From Hymenobacter jejuensis (GTDB taxonomy: Bacteria > Bacteroidota > Bacteroidia > Cytophagales > Hymenobacteraceae), in assembly GCF_006337165.1 (NCBI RefSeq), contig NZ_CP040896.1, forward strand, positions 620,001-684,000: 64,000 nt of DNA, given 5' to 3'. This document shows positions 25,863 to 33,733 of this stretch, in pieces (position 1 is the stretch's first letter; each line of letters starts with the position of its first letter). The position numbers and the translations under genes were made by a program. The notes beneath the pieces were generated by a model, which made no database searches, was not told where the DNA came from, and worked only from the letters and a program-made list of their open reading frames with translations.

Positions 25863-25894
25863 GATAGGCTATCACCTATCAAAGTGTATCTTTG
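25863..25894 (+). promoter_or_regulatory. Operator-like palindrome and -7 element of the integrase gene
   Basis: A perfect 6-bp inverted repeat with 6-nt spacer (GATAGG at 25863-25868, CCTATC at 25875-25880) lies 6 bp before TATCTTTG (25887-25894), which fits the Bacteroidetes -7 consensus TAnnTTTG. A good -33 TTTG at the usual distance is not seen, so an activator or repressor at the palindrome is plausible. The integrase ATG is at 25929. Confidence 0.5.
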
Positions 25895-25928
25895 CTTTCT
25901 CACGGAACACCAGCTCGGCTGGAAGCCA

Positions 25929-27278
25929 ATGGACAAAGTATACCTCGCTCCGCGCAACCTGCGCAACGGCTACTACACGCTCTACGCGGAATACTCCCAC
26001 GCCCGCCAGGTCAAGCGTATCCCCACCGGCGCCCGTTGCGCATCGTCCAACTGGTGTGTCACCTCCCGCAAAGCCATCGGTACCGGCGCCAAGGAAATCA
26101 ACGCCCAAGTCCAGCCTGTGCTGGACACGCTTAAGGCACAGGTGCAGCACCTGTATCTACAAAATGGCAGCCTATATCCCCCGGTCGAGCAGCTCAACCG
26201 CCACCGCGCCAGCCTGGAGCACACCTTACAGGCGGTTTCCACCGAGCCCCCGCTCCGCCAGGTGTTGACAGAATGGATGGCGACGAAGGTCGACTGGAAG
26301 ACAACTACGCGGCGCAGCTACACCACGCTTCACAACAACATCCGCGATTTTGAGCGCGCCAAGCGCACCACCTGGTACTTGTCCTCGCTCACGAATGCGG
26401 ACATCCGCACGTGGCAAACGTGGCTTAAGGACAACAAACATGGCAAGGACGGCAGTGTGGGCTACGCCGACTCCGTCTTGGAAAAGCGGCTCCGGCTCTT
26501 GCGCACTTTTTTGGGCAAGCGTCACGCCCCGCAGGTGAATCTCGACGACGAGGCGACTAAGCGCCTGCACCAGATCATGCTAACCACCCCGGTCGTGCTC
26601 ACGCCCGCCGAGCTGGAAGCTCTCGCTGCACTGCCCCTGACCACCGGCAGCCGCCTGGATCGCGTGCGCGACCTGGCGCTGCTGCAGTCGTTTTGCGGAC
26701 TCCGGATTTCGGACATGAAACGTCTGGAGACTCGGTTTGTCTGCGAGGGTTTTATCAGCTTGAACATGTGGAAAAGCGGCACCAAAGCCGTCTGGGTCCA
26801 CATTCCTATCTTTCCCCATGCCGCTCGGGTCTTGGCGAAGTACACTGTCGCCGGAGAATTAAAGCTGAAGACCTTCAGCGACCAGAAATTCAATGACTAC
26901 TTCAAGGAGCTTTGCCAACTGGTGCCGGCGCTGCTCCGGACGCACCTACAGGAGTACAGCCGCCACGGCGTCCGGGGCGTGCGGAAGCAGGCGAAGTGGC
27001 TCTACCTAACCAGCCATAGCCTGCGTCGCACCTTCGTGACCATGTGCCTCGAACTAGGCTTCTCCGCGCACGAGATCATGTCTTGGAGCGGGCACACGGA
27101 CTGGAAGAGCTTTCAGCGCTACGTTGGCAAAGCGCAGCAGCGCCCGGACGCTGCGTCGGACTTTGCCCGCCGCTGGGAAGAGCGGCGACTGGTGCGGGAG
27201 CAGTCAGCCAGTGAGTATGCAGTGAGTATGCAGCTTGAGCCACCTGAAGCGTCTTCCACCGCCCTTGCGCCACGCTAA
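25929..27278 (+). CDS. int: Tyrosine recombinase (integrase) of the element
   Basis: 449 aa from the ATG at 25929. It has a short N-terminal arm-binding part, a SAM-like core-binding domain at ~105-200 (LRQVLTEWMATKVDWKTTTRRSYTTL) and a catalytic domain with all key residues: Arg259 in GLRISD, Lys282/286 in WKSGTK, His363 and Arg366 in HSLRRTF, His389 in SGHTD and nucleophile Tyr398 in FQRYVG. It catalyses integration into and excision from tRNA-Arg. It is the last gene of the element, its 3' end 68 bp before attR, and carries a tandem repeat within its last codons that may be an arm-type site. Confidence 0.95.
   Translation: MDKVYLAPRNLRNGYYTLYAEYSHARQVKRIPTGARCASSNWCVTSRKAIGTGAKEINAQVQPVLDTLKAQVQHLYLQNGSLYPPVEQLNRHRASLEHTLQAVSTEPPLRQVLTEWMATKVDWKTTTRRSYTTLHNNIRDFERAKRTTWYLSSLTNADIRTWQTWLKDNKHGKDGSVGYADSVLEKRLRLLRTFLGKRHAPQVNLDDEATKRLHQIMLTTPVVLTPAELEALAALPLTTGSRLDRVRDLALLQSFCGLRISDMKRLETRFVCEGFISLNMWKSGTKAVWVHIPIFPHAARVLAKYTVAGELKLKTFSDQKFNDYFKELCQLVPALLRTHLQEYSRHGVRGVRKQAKWLYLTSHSLRRTFVTMCLELGFSAHEIMSWSGHTDWKSFQRYVGKAQQRPDAASDFARRWEERRLVREQSASEYAVSMQLEPPEASSTALAPR
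27210..27233 (+). repeat. Tandem 11-mer AGTGAGTATGC near attR
   Basis: Two adjacent copies of AGTGAGTATGC inside the 3' end of the integrase gene. They share AGTATGCA with the pair at 6588-6607 beside attL. Possible Int/Xis arm sites. Confidence 0.4.
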
Positions 27279-27345
27279 ATGCTCCTGGCAACGAATACAG
27301 CCGCTTTCAGCGGCGGGTAGCGGAAGCCCGGCAACGGTCAGCTGG

Positions 27346-27360
27346 TCCTGGCGCGACCAC
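27346..27360 (+). repeat. attR core (15-bp direct repeat)
   Basis: TCCTGGCGCGACCAC, identical to attL. The base before and the base after differ between the copies, which fixes the repeat length at 15 bp. Confidence 0.9.
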
Positions 27361-27364
27361 AGAA

Positions 27365-27393
27365 AAGGCCTTCAGTATTGCACTGAAGGCCTT
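27365..27393 (+). terminator. Displaced native tRNA-Arg terminator
   Basis: A perfect 12-bp stem (AAGGCCTTCAGT / ACTGAAGGCCTT) with loop ATTGC, then a T-rich tract, directly after attR. Before integration it would have followed tRNA-Arg. Confidence 0.8.
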
Positions 27394-27547
27394 CTTCATT
27401 TACATGGGGTCCGCCCGTCTTCCAACAAGTTCAGCACCAGCTGACGCCGAGCGTGGAAGCGGGCGCGGCTGCACGGCAGGTAGTGTAAAATGCGTAAGTT
27501 GGCATATGCTCCCGCCGACAGGTGGCGGGATATTTTCGCAGAACGCA

Positions 27548-28003
27548 ATGACGACGAGAGAACGCCGCTTGGTGGCCGGCACGGTGCTGGTAATGAGCCT
27601 ACCGCTGGCTCTGGTAATGGCAATGACCCGGCAACAGCCCTTGTTGTCCTCGGCCGCTTATGAGTGGAGCCGTATGCCGGTCACGCCTACGGCCGTGGGC
27701 GAAAAGCGCACGGTTCTGGATGGGCCTACCCACACGCTGGCCAACCTAGAAATCCACGTAACCACCCTGAATCCTGGCGAGTTTGCCCATGCAGCTCATC
27801 AGCACCCGGAGGAAGAACTCATGGTCGTGCAGGAAGGCACGGTGCAAGCTCTGGTTCAGGGGGCCTTCACTAAGGTAGGGCCGGGGTCGGTGATCTTTCA
27901 AGCGCCCAACCTGATGCACAGCATCCAAAACGTGGGCCGCACCCGCGCCGTGTACCACGTCATCAAGTGGCGCGCACTCCCTACGGCGGCCCAGAAGCCC
28001 TGA
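27548..28003 (+). CDS. Exported cupin-domain protein
   Basis: 151 aa from the ATG at 27548; the upstream open frame is low-complexity. The N-terminus has a signal peptide or anchor (RRLVAGTVLVMSLPLALVMAM). The cupin core follows: LNPGEFAHAAHQHPEEELMVVQEGTVQALVQG with the metal-binding H-x-H...E of cupin motif 1, then GPGSVIFQAPNLMHSIQNVG with the motif 2 His. It likely acts in the periplasm, metal-dependent; substrate unknown. First chromosomal gene beyond the element. Confidence 0.8.
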   Translation: MTTRERRLVAGTVLVMSLPLALVMAMTRQQPLLSSAAYEWSRMPVTPTAVGEKRTVLDGPTHTLANLEIHVTTLNPGEFAHAAHQHPEEELMVVQEGTVQALVQGAFTKVGPGSVIFQAPNLMHSIQNVGRTRAVYHVIKWRALPTAAQKP

Positions 28004-28106
28004 GGCTGCCTGCAGCCGCAGCCCATACCAATGAGAGCAGAAGAGCGAGGCACCGACAAGCGTCGCTCCTTCTTCGGCTGCGAGGCGCTGGCCGCTTCCA
28101 CCCGTG

Positions 28107-28286
28107 TTACAAAAACAAGCCGAGGGTGTTGTTACTGGCCAAGCTATCGAGCAGGTCGCGCAGCCGGTGCACCAAGGCCTGTTGTTCATCGGTCAGGCCA
28201 GACGCAACCAACTGATTGAGAAGTTCTTGGGCTTCCTGCAACTGGCCGCCGGAAGACAGGTGGGATACCATATCGAAAAGACTCAT
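28107..28286 (-). CDS. Small helical protein of unknown function
   Basis: 59 aa from the ATG at 28286: MSLFDMVSHLSSGGQLQEAQELLNQLVASGLTDEQQALVHRLRDLLDSLASN. Strongly helical and acidic, with no signal peptide. It sits between the cupin and RidA genes on the opposite strand. No family recognised. Confidence 0.5.
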   Translation of the reverse strand: MSLFDMVSHLSSGGQLQEAQELLNQLVASGLTDEQQALVHRLRDLLDSLASNNTLGLFL

Positions 28287-28495
28287 ACAGAACGGATAGA
28301 TAGAGGAAAACTGGTCTGGCAACCCAATGTACTCTGCTCAGTGCGCCAAACAAGCCACCTCTGTAAATGCGCCGCCAAGCTACATCCGCATAAACCTGAT
28401 AACCACATGATTATGCGATACCGCCGCACCGTTGCCAACGCGTACTTTGCGCCGTTCCCTTTTCTAAGCTTTGGCTCTTCTGTTCAGCACCTACC

Positions 28496-28888
28496 ATGGA
28501 AAAGACCCTCATTAATCCCTGGCATTGGCAAGATCAACTCGGGTATGCGCAGGCCGTAGAAGTTACCCAGGCCCACCACACGCTCTACTGCGCAGGGCAA
28601 GCCGCCATGGATGCCAACGGCACACCAGTCGAGGCCGACATGGCCGGGCAATTGCGCGCCGCCCTCGACAACGTAGAAGCAGTATTGACGACGGCGGGTT
28701 ACAACTGGAGCCACGTGGTACGGCTCAATTACTTCACGACTTCCATTGCCGACTTCTTTCCCCAGTACGGCGCGGTTGTCGACCGGCTGGCCCAGCACCA
28801 ATGCCGGGCGGCCAGTACCTTGGTCGAGGTTAAAGCCTTGGCTTTCCCCAACCTGTTGGTGGAAATTGAAGTAACGGCCGCCAAGTAA
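28496..28888 (+). CDS. RidA/YjgF-family protein
   Basis: 130 aa, typical family length. RidA enzymes hydrolyse reactive 2-aminoacrylate and other enamines/imines in the cytoplasm. The pattern is clear: AHHTLYCAGQAAMDANGTPVEADMAGQLRAALDNVEAVLTTAGYNWSHVVRLNYFTT, with the C-terminal substrate-site segment AASTLVEVKALAFPNLLVEIEVTAA. The usual RidA Arg before the valine strand is replaced (STLVEV instead of .R..V.V), so activity may differ from archetypal RidA. Monocistronic. Confidence 0.88.
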   Translation: MEKTLINPWHWQDQLGYAQAVEVTQAHHTLYCAGQAAMDANGTPVEADMAGQLRAALDNVEAVLTTAGYNWSHVVRLNYFTTSIADFFPQYGAVVDRLAQHQCRAASTLVEVKALAFPNLLVEIEVTAAK

Positions 28889-28891
28889 CAG

Positions 28892-28923
28892 AGCCGCTCA
28901 GGCTTGGCCTAACCAAAGCGGCT
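28892..28923. terminator. Hairpin between ridA-like and the small minus-strand gene
   Basis: A 7-bp stem (AGCCGCT / AGCGGCT) with an 18-nt loop, placed between convergent genes. Weak T run, so terminator function is only likely. Confidence 0.45.
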
Positions 28924-28937
28924 TTGGGGGAGCGGTG

Positions 28938-29153
28938 CTAAAAGATGGAGCCGTAGGCTTCGAAGCCCGCGCACCAAGCAAAGAAGTTGCGCAGCCGCTC
29001 CTGCTTCGCCTGTTTCTTGCGCCGTTTGCGGGCGCGTTGGGCCGCTTTGGCGGCTCCGTTCGGAGCCGAAAGCAGTTGGTAGCGCAGTGTCAGATAGCGC
29101 CGCAACACACAGGTGCGGACACCCGAAAACGGACTTGGCAGGGTGGGATTCAT
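28938..29153 (-). CDS. Small very basic protein
   Basis: 71 aa from the ATG at 29153. The centre is extremely basic (AAKAAQRARKRRKKQAKQERLRN), with an aromatic C-terminus FFAWCAGFEAYGSIF. No recognised family. It could be a small DNA/RNA-binding protein; expression is not evident from the sequence. Confidence 0.4.
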   Translation of the reverse strand: MNPTLPSPFSGVRTCVLRRYLTLRYQLLSAPNGAAKAAQRARKRRKKQAKQERLRNFFAWCAGFEAYGSIF

Positions 29154-29402
29154 GGCGGAAGGAGCTTGATGGGAGAGATAAGATACTGATTTCCGGCGGA
29201 ATAGCAAACGGCCGCTTCACCAAGCAACGATCGCCCGGCGCAACAAAACCGTCGACACTACTCCGGGCCGACCGCTTTTTCCGGTAAATCCCACAGTGAA
29301 ATTCCCAGCCTCCGCTGATGCAAATCTGCTCCCTCGCCCCCCCTTCACAGGGCCGAGCGACGCAGTCGGTCAACTGGCTGCAACCGTGGAGTCATGCCAA
29401 GC

Positions 29403-30029
29403 TCACACAACGCCTTTACGATGAGGCAGATAGCTTGCTTCCACGATCCGAAGCGATGCGTCGAACTCGTATAGCCTCGGAACGCCGGTGGCCAAGTCGA
29501 CGAGGGCAATCTTTTCCGGACTGATTTGCTCCAGATGCATCATCAGGGCGCGCAAACTGTTGCCGTGCGCCACAATCAGCACGCTTTTGCCGGCTCGTAG
29601 CTGGGGCTCTATCTGGGCGGTGTAATACGGCACGACCCGCTCGTAGGTATCTTTTAGGCTTTCGCCCTGCGGCGGCGCCACGTCGTAGCTTCTGCGCCAG
29701 AGCGCAACTTGCTCAGCACCATACTTTTGGGCTACTTCGGCTTTGTTCAGGCCCTGCAACAATCCGTAATTTCGCTCGTTCAACGCCGCCGACCGAATCA
29801 CGGGCAGATCCCGCCAGCCGGTTTGCACCTTAATGATGGCCAGCGTATGAATGGCCCGCTTCAGAACGGAGGTATAAGCAATATCCACCGGATGCGGCTT
29901 GAGTAGTTTCCCGGCGCGCAGGGCTTCCTGCTCGCCCAGCGGCGACAGATCGACGTCGGTTTCGCCGGTAAAACGGTTTTCCAGATTCCAGACAGACTGC
30001 CCGTGCCGGACGATAAGTAAATGAGCCAT
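29403..30029 (-). CDS. gpmA: 2,3-bisphosphoglycerate-dependent phosphoglycerate mutase
   Basis: 208 aa from the ATG at 30029; longer open frame upstream is not domain-like. Interconverts 3- and 2-phosphoglycerate in glycolysis. MAHLLIVRHGQSVWNLENRFTG carries the phosphorylated His of the RHG motif. VLKRAIHTL, ALNERNYGLLQG and IVAHGNSLRALMMHLE contain the other active-site Arg, Glu and His. It matches the cofactor-dependent enzyme, slightly shorter than E. coli GpmA, with a reduced C-terminal tail. Confidence 0.9.
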   Translation of the reverse strand: MAHLLIVRHGQSVWNLENRFTGETDVDLSPLGEQEALRAGKLLKPHPVDIAYTSVLKRAIHTLAIIKVQTGWRDLPVIRSAALNERNYGLLQGLNKAEVAQKYGAEQVALWRRSYDVAPPQGESLKDTYERVVPYYTAQIEPQLRAGKSVLIVAHGNSLRALMMHLEQISPEKIALVDLATGVPRLYEFDASLRIVEASYLPHRKGVV

Positions 30030-30360
30030 AGTGTATTGCAAGATCACAGCGGGACAATAGCCCGCATACCAAAGGAAACCCAGCCGAATGAAAGTCTGAT
30101 GATGCCTCCGCAGCCCGCAGTATAGACAAAACCAAAGCAACCGGCGAGTTCGGACACCTGGCTGTGCGGAGCAGGACTGGGTTCAAGCCCTGCATCTGAG
30201 GACATAGACTCGCTATTTGCATGAAATATAACTATTTGACTATCAATTACTTACGTTATACATACAGGATTCAGGCAGTTAAGTATACCTTGCCAGTGCG
30301 AGGCGCACCAACTGGGCCGAATGCCTCATCAGACAGTCTGTATCTCTGAAATCTTCCTGT

Positions 30361-31413
30361 ATGTCCGATAGCATCTACTCCGCTCGCCAACAACATATAC
30401 TACTGATCTCCAGCCTACTAGTGCTGGCAGCACTGATTCTGTATGGGCTCGGCGACACGATTACCGGGTTTTTGGGCGCCGGTATTCTGTTTGTGGTGTT
30501 CCGGCCGTGGTTTCAGGCGCTGGTGCACCGCCGCAAGTGGCATCCGCAGGTGGTTACGATAGGGTTGCTGGTGTTTGCGCTGGTGGTTATTATTCTGCCT
30601 TTTACGGCGCTCACGCTGCTGCTCGTCGACCGCATTCGCCACTACGGCCAGAACACCAACCAGATCATGGACGTGCTGCACGCCTTCGAGCGCAAAACCG
30701 GCTACACGTTCACCAATGAGCAGACAGTCAGGGCGTTGCTTCAGCAAAGCGTGGCGTGGCTCAGCCAGCGACTGCCCGTGCTGGCCAGCGGCCTGTTGCA
30801 ATTTGTGGTCATCATCGGGCTGATGCTGTTCACGCTTTACTTCATGTACACGCAGGAGCGGCAGCTGTTGCAGGGCCTGCACCGGTACTTGCCTTTCCGG
30901 GAAGAGACCCTGGGCGAGCTGGGCGAATCTTTGAAAAACAACGTGAATGCCAACGTGCTGGGGCAGGCCCTGATCTCGCTGGTGCAAGCCGTGCTTACCG
31001 GCCTGACGCTATGGATATTTCAGGTGCCGGATGCGCTGTTTTGGGGAATGGTGGCCTTTTTTCTGGCTTTTCTGCCAGTGCTGGGCACGCCGTTGGTGTG
31101 GGGCCCGGCGGCGCTGTTCAAGTTTACACAGGGCGACACTGGCCAGGGCGTGGGCATTTTGCTGGTGGGCCTGATCGTTATCATGAACGTCGACAACCTG
31201 CTGCGCATCGTGCTGGCCCGCCGCATCGGCGATATTCACCCGCTGATCACGCTGGCGGGCGTGGTGCTGGGGGTGAATATATTCGGCATCCTGGGGCTGG
31301 TGCTTGGGCCGCTGCTGCTCTCCTACTTTCTGGTGTTGATGAAAGTGTTTGAGCGGGAAAACCGTCTGCACCGTGCGCCACTGGACCCGCAAGCTGACAG
31401 CAGCCCGCAATAG
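30361..31413 (+). CDS. AI-2E family transporter
   Basis: 350 aa polytopic inner-membrane protein with about eight hydrophobic segments: a hairpin pair near the N-terminus (LISSLLVLAALILYGLGDTI), QVVTIGLLVFALVVIILPF, and a C-terminal cluster including LFWGMVAFFLAFLPVLGTPLVWGP and ITLAGVVLGVNIFGILGLVLGPLLLSYF. The central soluble loop (residues ~95-180) is typical of the AI-2E/TqsA-like family, whose members export autoinducer-2 or act as ion antiporters; the substrate here is unknown. The 331-bp spacer upstream holds one copy of the dispersed ATCAATTACTTA motif (30238-30260) and no gene. Confidence 0.88.
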   Translation: MSDSIYSARQQHILLISSLLVLAALILYGLGDTITGFLGAGILFVVFRPWFQALVHRRKWHPQVVTIGLLVFALVVIILPFTALTLLLVDRIRHYGQNTNQIMDVLHAFERKTGYTFTNEQTVRALLQQSVAWLSQRLPVLASGLLQFVVIIGLMLFTLYFMYTQERQLLQGLHRYLPFREETLGELGESLKNNVNANVLGQALISLVQAVLTGLTLWIFQVPDALFWGMVAFFLAFLPVLGTPLVWGPAALFKFTQGDTGQGVGILLVGLIVIMNVDNLLRIVLARRIGDIHPLITLAGVVLGVNIFGILGLVLGPLLLSYFLVLMKVFERENRLHRAPLDPQADSSPQ

Positions 31414-31530
31414 CCGCTGTTGCTTTTGCTTTCCGCACCCACCCGCAACCGCTACCTTCACGCCAGAAAAACGCACCAGCAATACCGGTTACAGGGCCTT
31501 ATCCTGTGTGGCACGTACAGTTATTGGGAT

Positions 31531-32337
31531 ATGGAAGTACTTGAGCGGCATAACGTTATCGTATCGGGAACTGGGGAGCAGGCCTTGGTTTTTGTCCACG
31601 GCTTTGGCTGCGACCAGCGCATGTGGCGGCTGGTGGCTCCGGCCTTCGAAGCACGTTACCGGGTGGTGCTGCTCGATCTGGTGGGGGCCGGCCAATCGGA
31701 TCTGACGGCGTACGACCCGGCTCGTTACGGCACGCTGGCGGCCCACGCCGAAGACGTGCTGGAAGTAATGCGGGCCCTCGCCCTGCCCCCGGCCATACTG
31801 GTGGGCCATTCCATAAGCGCCACAATCGGGATGTTGGCAGCCCTGCAAGATCCGGCGCGCGTGGCGGCTCTGGTGATGGTAGCGCCTTCGCCACGCTTTC
31901 TCAACGACACTGGCTACATCGGTGGCTTCGAGCCGGCTGACATTGCGGAGCTGCTGGAAGCTATGGACAACAACTACTTAGGCTGGGCCGGGGCCATAAC
32001 GCCCGTCATCATGGGCCACCCCGAGCGGCCCGAGCTGGCCGCGGAACTCAACAACAGCTTTTGCCGCACCGATCCGGCTATCGCCCGGCATTTTGCCCGC
32101 GTTACATTCTTGTCCGACAACCGGGCCGACCTGCCGCTGCTGCATACGCCTACGCTCATTGTGCAATGCTCCAACGACGCACTGGCTCCGCTTCCGGTCG
32201 GGCAATACATTCATAACCACTTGCCTAACAGCGAGTTATTTATTATAGAAACTTCTGGTCACTGTCCGCACCTGAGCGCACCGGAGGCTACTATTGCCGC
32301 CATCGATCGGTTTCTGGGTTCTGTACGTATTGCTTAG
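31531..32337 (+). CDS. RsbQ-like alpha/beta hydrolase (signalling hydrolase)
   Basis: 268 aa from the ATG at 31531. The sequence follows RsbQ/KAI2 closely: VFVHGFGCDQRMWRLVAPAF, LLDLVGAGQSDLTAYDPARYGTL, VGHSISATIGMLAA, APSPRFLND..YIGGFEPADI, NYLGWAGA, FCRTDPAIA, SGHCPHLSAPE. Catalytic triad Ser94, Asp216, His244. In Bacillus, RsbQ is needed for the PAS-domain phosphatase RsbP to sense energy stress, probably by processing a hydrophobic ligand. Here the stop codon is followed 2 bp later by a PAS histidine kinase, so the pair probably works as ligand processor and sensor. Confidence 0.92.
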   Translation: MEVLERHNVIVSGTGEQALVFVHGFGCDQRMWRLVAPAFEARYRVVLLDLVGAGQSDLTAYDPARYGTLAAHAEDVLEVMRALALPPAILVGHSISATIGMLAALQDPARVAALVMVAPSPRFLNDTGYIGGFEPADIAELLEAMDNNYLGWAGAITPVIMGHPERPELAAELNNSFCRTDPAIARHFARVTFLSDNRADLPLLHTPTLIVQCSNDALAPLPVGQYIHNHLPNSELFIIETSGHCPHLSAPEATIAAIDRFLGSVRIA

Positions 32338-32339
32338 CT

Positions 32340-33533
32340 ATGAGCGAAGCCAACGATGAGCCATTGCCCCCGCTGGACCTGCGCTTAACCCAGGAGAGTC
32401 TGGATGATCTTTACGACCATGCCCCCTGCGGCTACTGCTCCTGCCTGCCCGATGGCACTTTGGTCAAGCTCAACCAAACTTTGCTTACTTGGCTGGGCTA
32501 CACGCGCCACGAACTGGTAGCCCGCCAGAGCCTACAACAGCTCCTGACCGTGGGCGGACGCTTGCATTACGAGTCCTACGCGGCGCCGCTGCTGCTGCTG
32601 CAAGGCCAGGTCCGGGAGCTTAGCTACTCGCTGCGCCGCAAAGATGGCTCTGGCCTACCGGTGCTGTTGAATGCCTCGCTGCTGCGCGATTTTGACGGCC
32701 TGCCGCTGGTCGTGCGCGTAACGCTGTTCGACATCACCGAGCGCCGCAAATACGAGCAGGAATTGCTACGGGCCAAAGCCGAAGCCGAAGCCCAACGCGA
32801 GCAGCTGGCGTTGGTCAATGAGCAGTTGGTAGCCAAAAACGAGCAGCTTCTCCGCCTCAACGCCGACCTCGACAACTTCGTGTACACGGCCTCCCACGAT
32901 CTGAAACAGCCCATCAACAACATGGCGGGCTTGTTTGAAGAACTCAAGCGCACGGCTACCTTCCACGACCCCACGGCCGCCAACATGGTGGGAATGTTTG
33001 AGCAGGCGTTGCAGCAGATCCTGGGCACCATTGCGGGGCTGACCGAAGTGGTACAGCAGCAGCGGCAGATCGAACATCTGCCCGTAGAAGCAGAAGATTT
33101 ACAAGCGTTTACGGAAGAAATTATTCGCAGCCTCCAGTCTTCGACCGAGCACGAGCCAGCCGAGTTTACGCTGGATTTTGCTGCGGCGCCTAGGCTGCGT
33201 ATGGCCCGCCCTGCCCTGCACAGCCTGCTCTACAACCTGCTCAGCAACGCCTTGAAATACACCGTGCCCGGCCGTCAGCCTCACATTCGGATCAGCACAG
33301 AATGGGCCAATGGAGAGATCCTGCTCCGCGTGCAGGACAACGGCCGGGGCATCGATTTGCAGCGCCACGGCCAGGAACTGTTTCAGATGTTTCGCCGCTT
33401 TCATCACGATGTGGCGGGCTCGGGCATGGGGCTGTACTTGGTGCAACGCCTAGTGCACCAAGCCGGCGGACGCATACAGGTCGAAAGTACGGTTGGGCAA
33501 GGCACGACGTTTCGTGTTTTTCTGCCTCAATAG
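32340..33533 (+). CDS. PAS-domain sensor histidine kinase, paired with the RsbQ-like hydrolase
   Basis: 397 aa, soluble (no transmembrane segment). PAS domain at ~20-135 (LYDHAPCGYCSCLPDGTLVKLNQTLLTWLGYTRHELV, ending VTLFDITERRKYEQ), coiled coil at ~140-175, HisKA-type dimerisation helix with phospho-His186 in VYTASHDLKQPINNM, and HATPase_c with N-box NLLSNALKY, G1 VQDNGRGID and G2 GSGMGLYLV. No receiver domain and no adjacent response regulator, so the partner lies elsewhere. Its start almost abuts the RsbQ-like stop, indicating a translationally coupled operon. Confidence 0.92.
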   Translation: MSEANDEPLPPLDLRLTQESLDDLYDHAPCGYCSCLPDGTLVKLNQTLLTWLGYTRHELVARQSLQQLLTVGGRLHYESYAAPLLLLQGQVRELSYSLRRKDGSGLPVLLNASLLRDFDGLPLVVRVTLFDITERRKYEQELLRAKAEAEAQREQLALVNEQLVAKNEQLLRLNADLDNFVYTASHDLKQPINNMAGLFEELKRTATFHDPTAANMVGMFEQALQQILGTIAGLTEVVQQQRQIEHLPVEAEDLQAFTEEIIRSLQSSTEHEPAEFTLDFAAAPRLRMARPALHSLLYNLLSNALKYTVPGRQPHIRISTEWANGEILLRVQDNGRGIDLQRHGQELFQMFRRFHHDVAGSGMGLYLVQRLVHQAGGRIQVESTVGQGTTFRVFLPQ

Positions 33534-33721
33534 CTTTCGAGATGGGCTGACGAGGTTTTCATAACTATCTCACTACCAAATACTTGCCGTTGCAACAGCC
33601 GGCCGGCATGCACAAGGAATGCCTGCACATCGGCCAGATTTCGGGCACCGGCGTGGTACTGCAGCCACGCGTAGCCGTCGGCGTATTCTAGGATGCGTCC
33701 CAGCGCGTTTTTAAAGCACAA
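33527..33721 (-). pseudogene. Truncated copy of a small 'AWLQY' family protein
   Basis: 64 codons: EYADGYAWLQYHAGARNLADVQAFLVHAGRLLQRQVFG looks like the N-terminal half of a short Hymenobacter-type protein that normally continues for another ~60 residues. Here it changes into an unrelated tail and stops, overlapping the kinase stop by 7 bp. Lies 12 bp downstream of the 139-aa gene on the same strand. Probably a remnant. Confidence 0.35.
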
Positions 33722-33733
33722 GCGAGCCTTGCT

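Larger units (their letters stand above)
6529..27360. mobile_element. 20.8-kb integrative element in tRNA-Arg carrying defence genes
   Basis: Bounded by a 15-bp direct repeat (attL 6529-6543, attR 27346-27360) whose left copy is the tRNA-Arg 3' end. An excisionase-like gene is the first gene inside attL, and a tyrosine recombinase is the last gene inside attR. About 22 further genes lie between, almost none of them housekeeping, and including two restriction/defence modules. No relaxase, type IV secretion, capsid, terminase or portal gene is visible, so it is neither a self-evident ICE nor a prophage. It is best called an integrative, possibly mobilisable or satellite-like, genomic island. 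Confidence 0.88.

Noticed and set aside
6543..27345. Prophage or conjugative element (ICE) explanation for the island
   Set aside because: No capsid, terminase, portal, tail, lysis, relaxase, VirB4/TraG or coupling-protein sequences were found among the genes.
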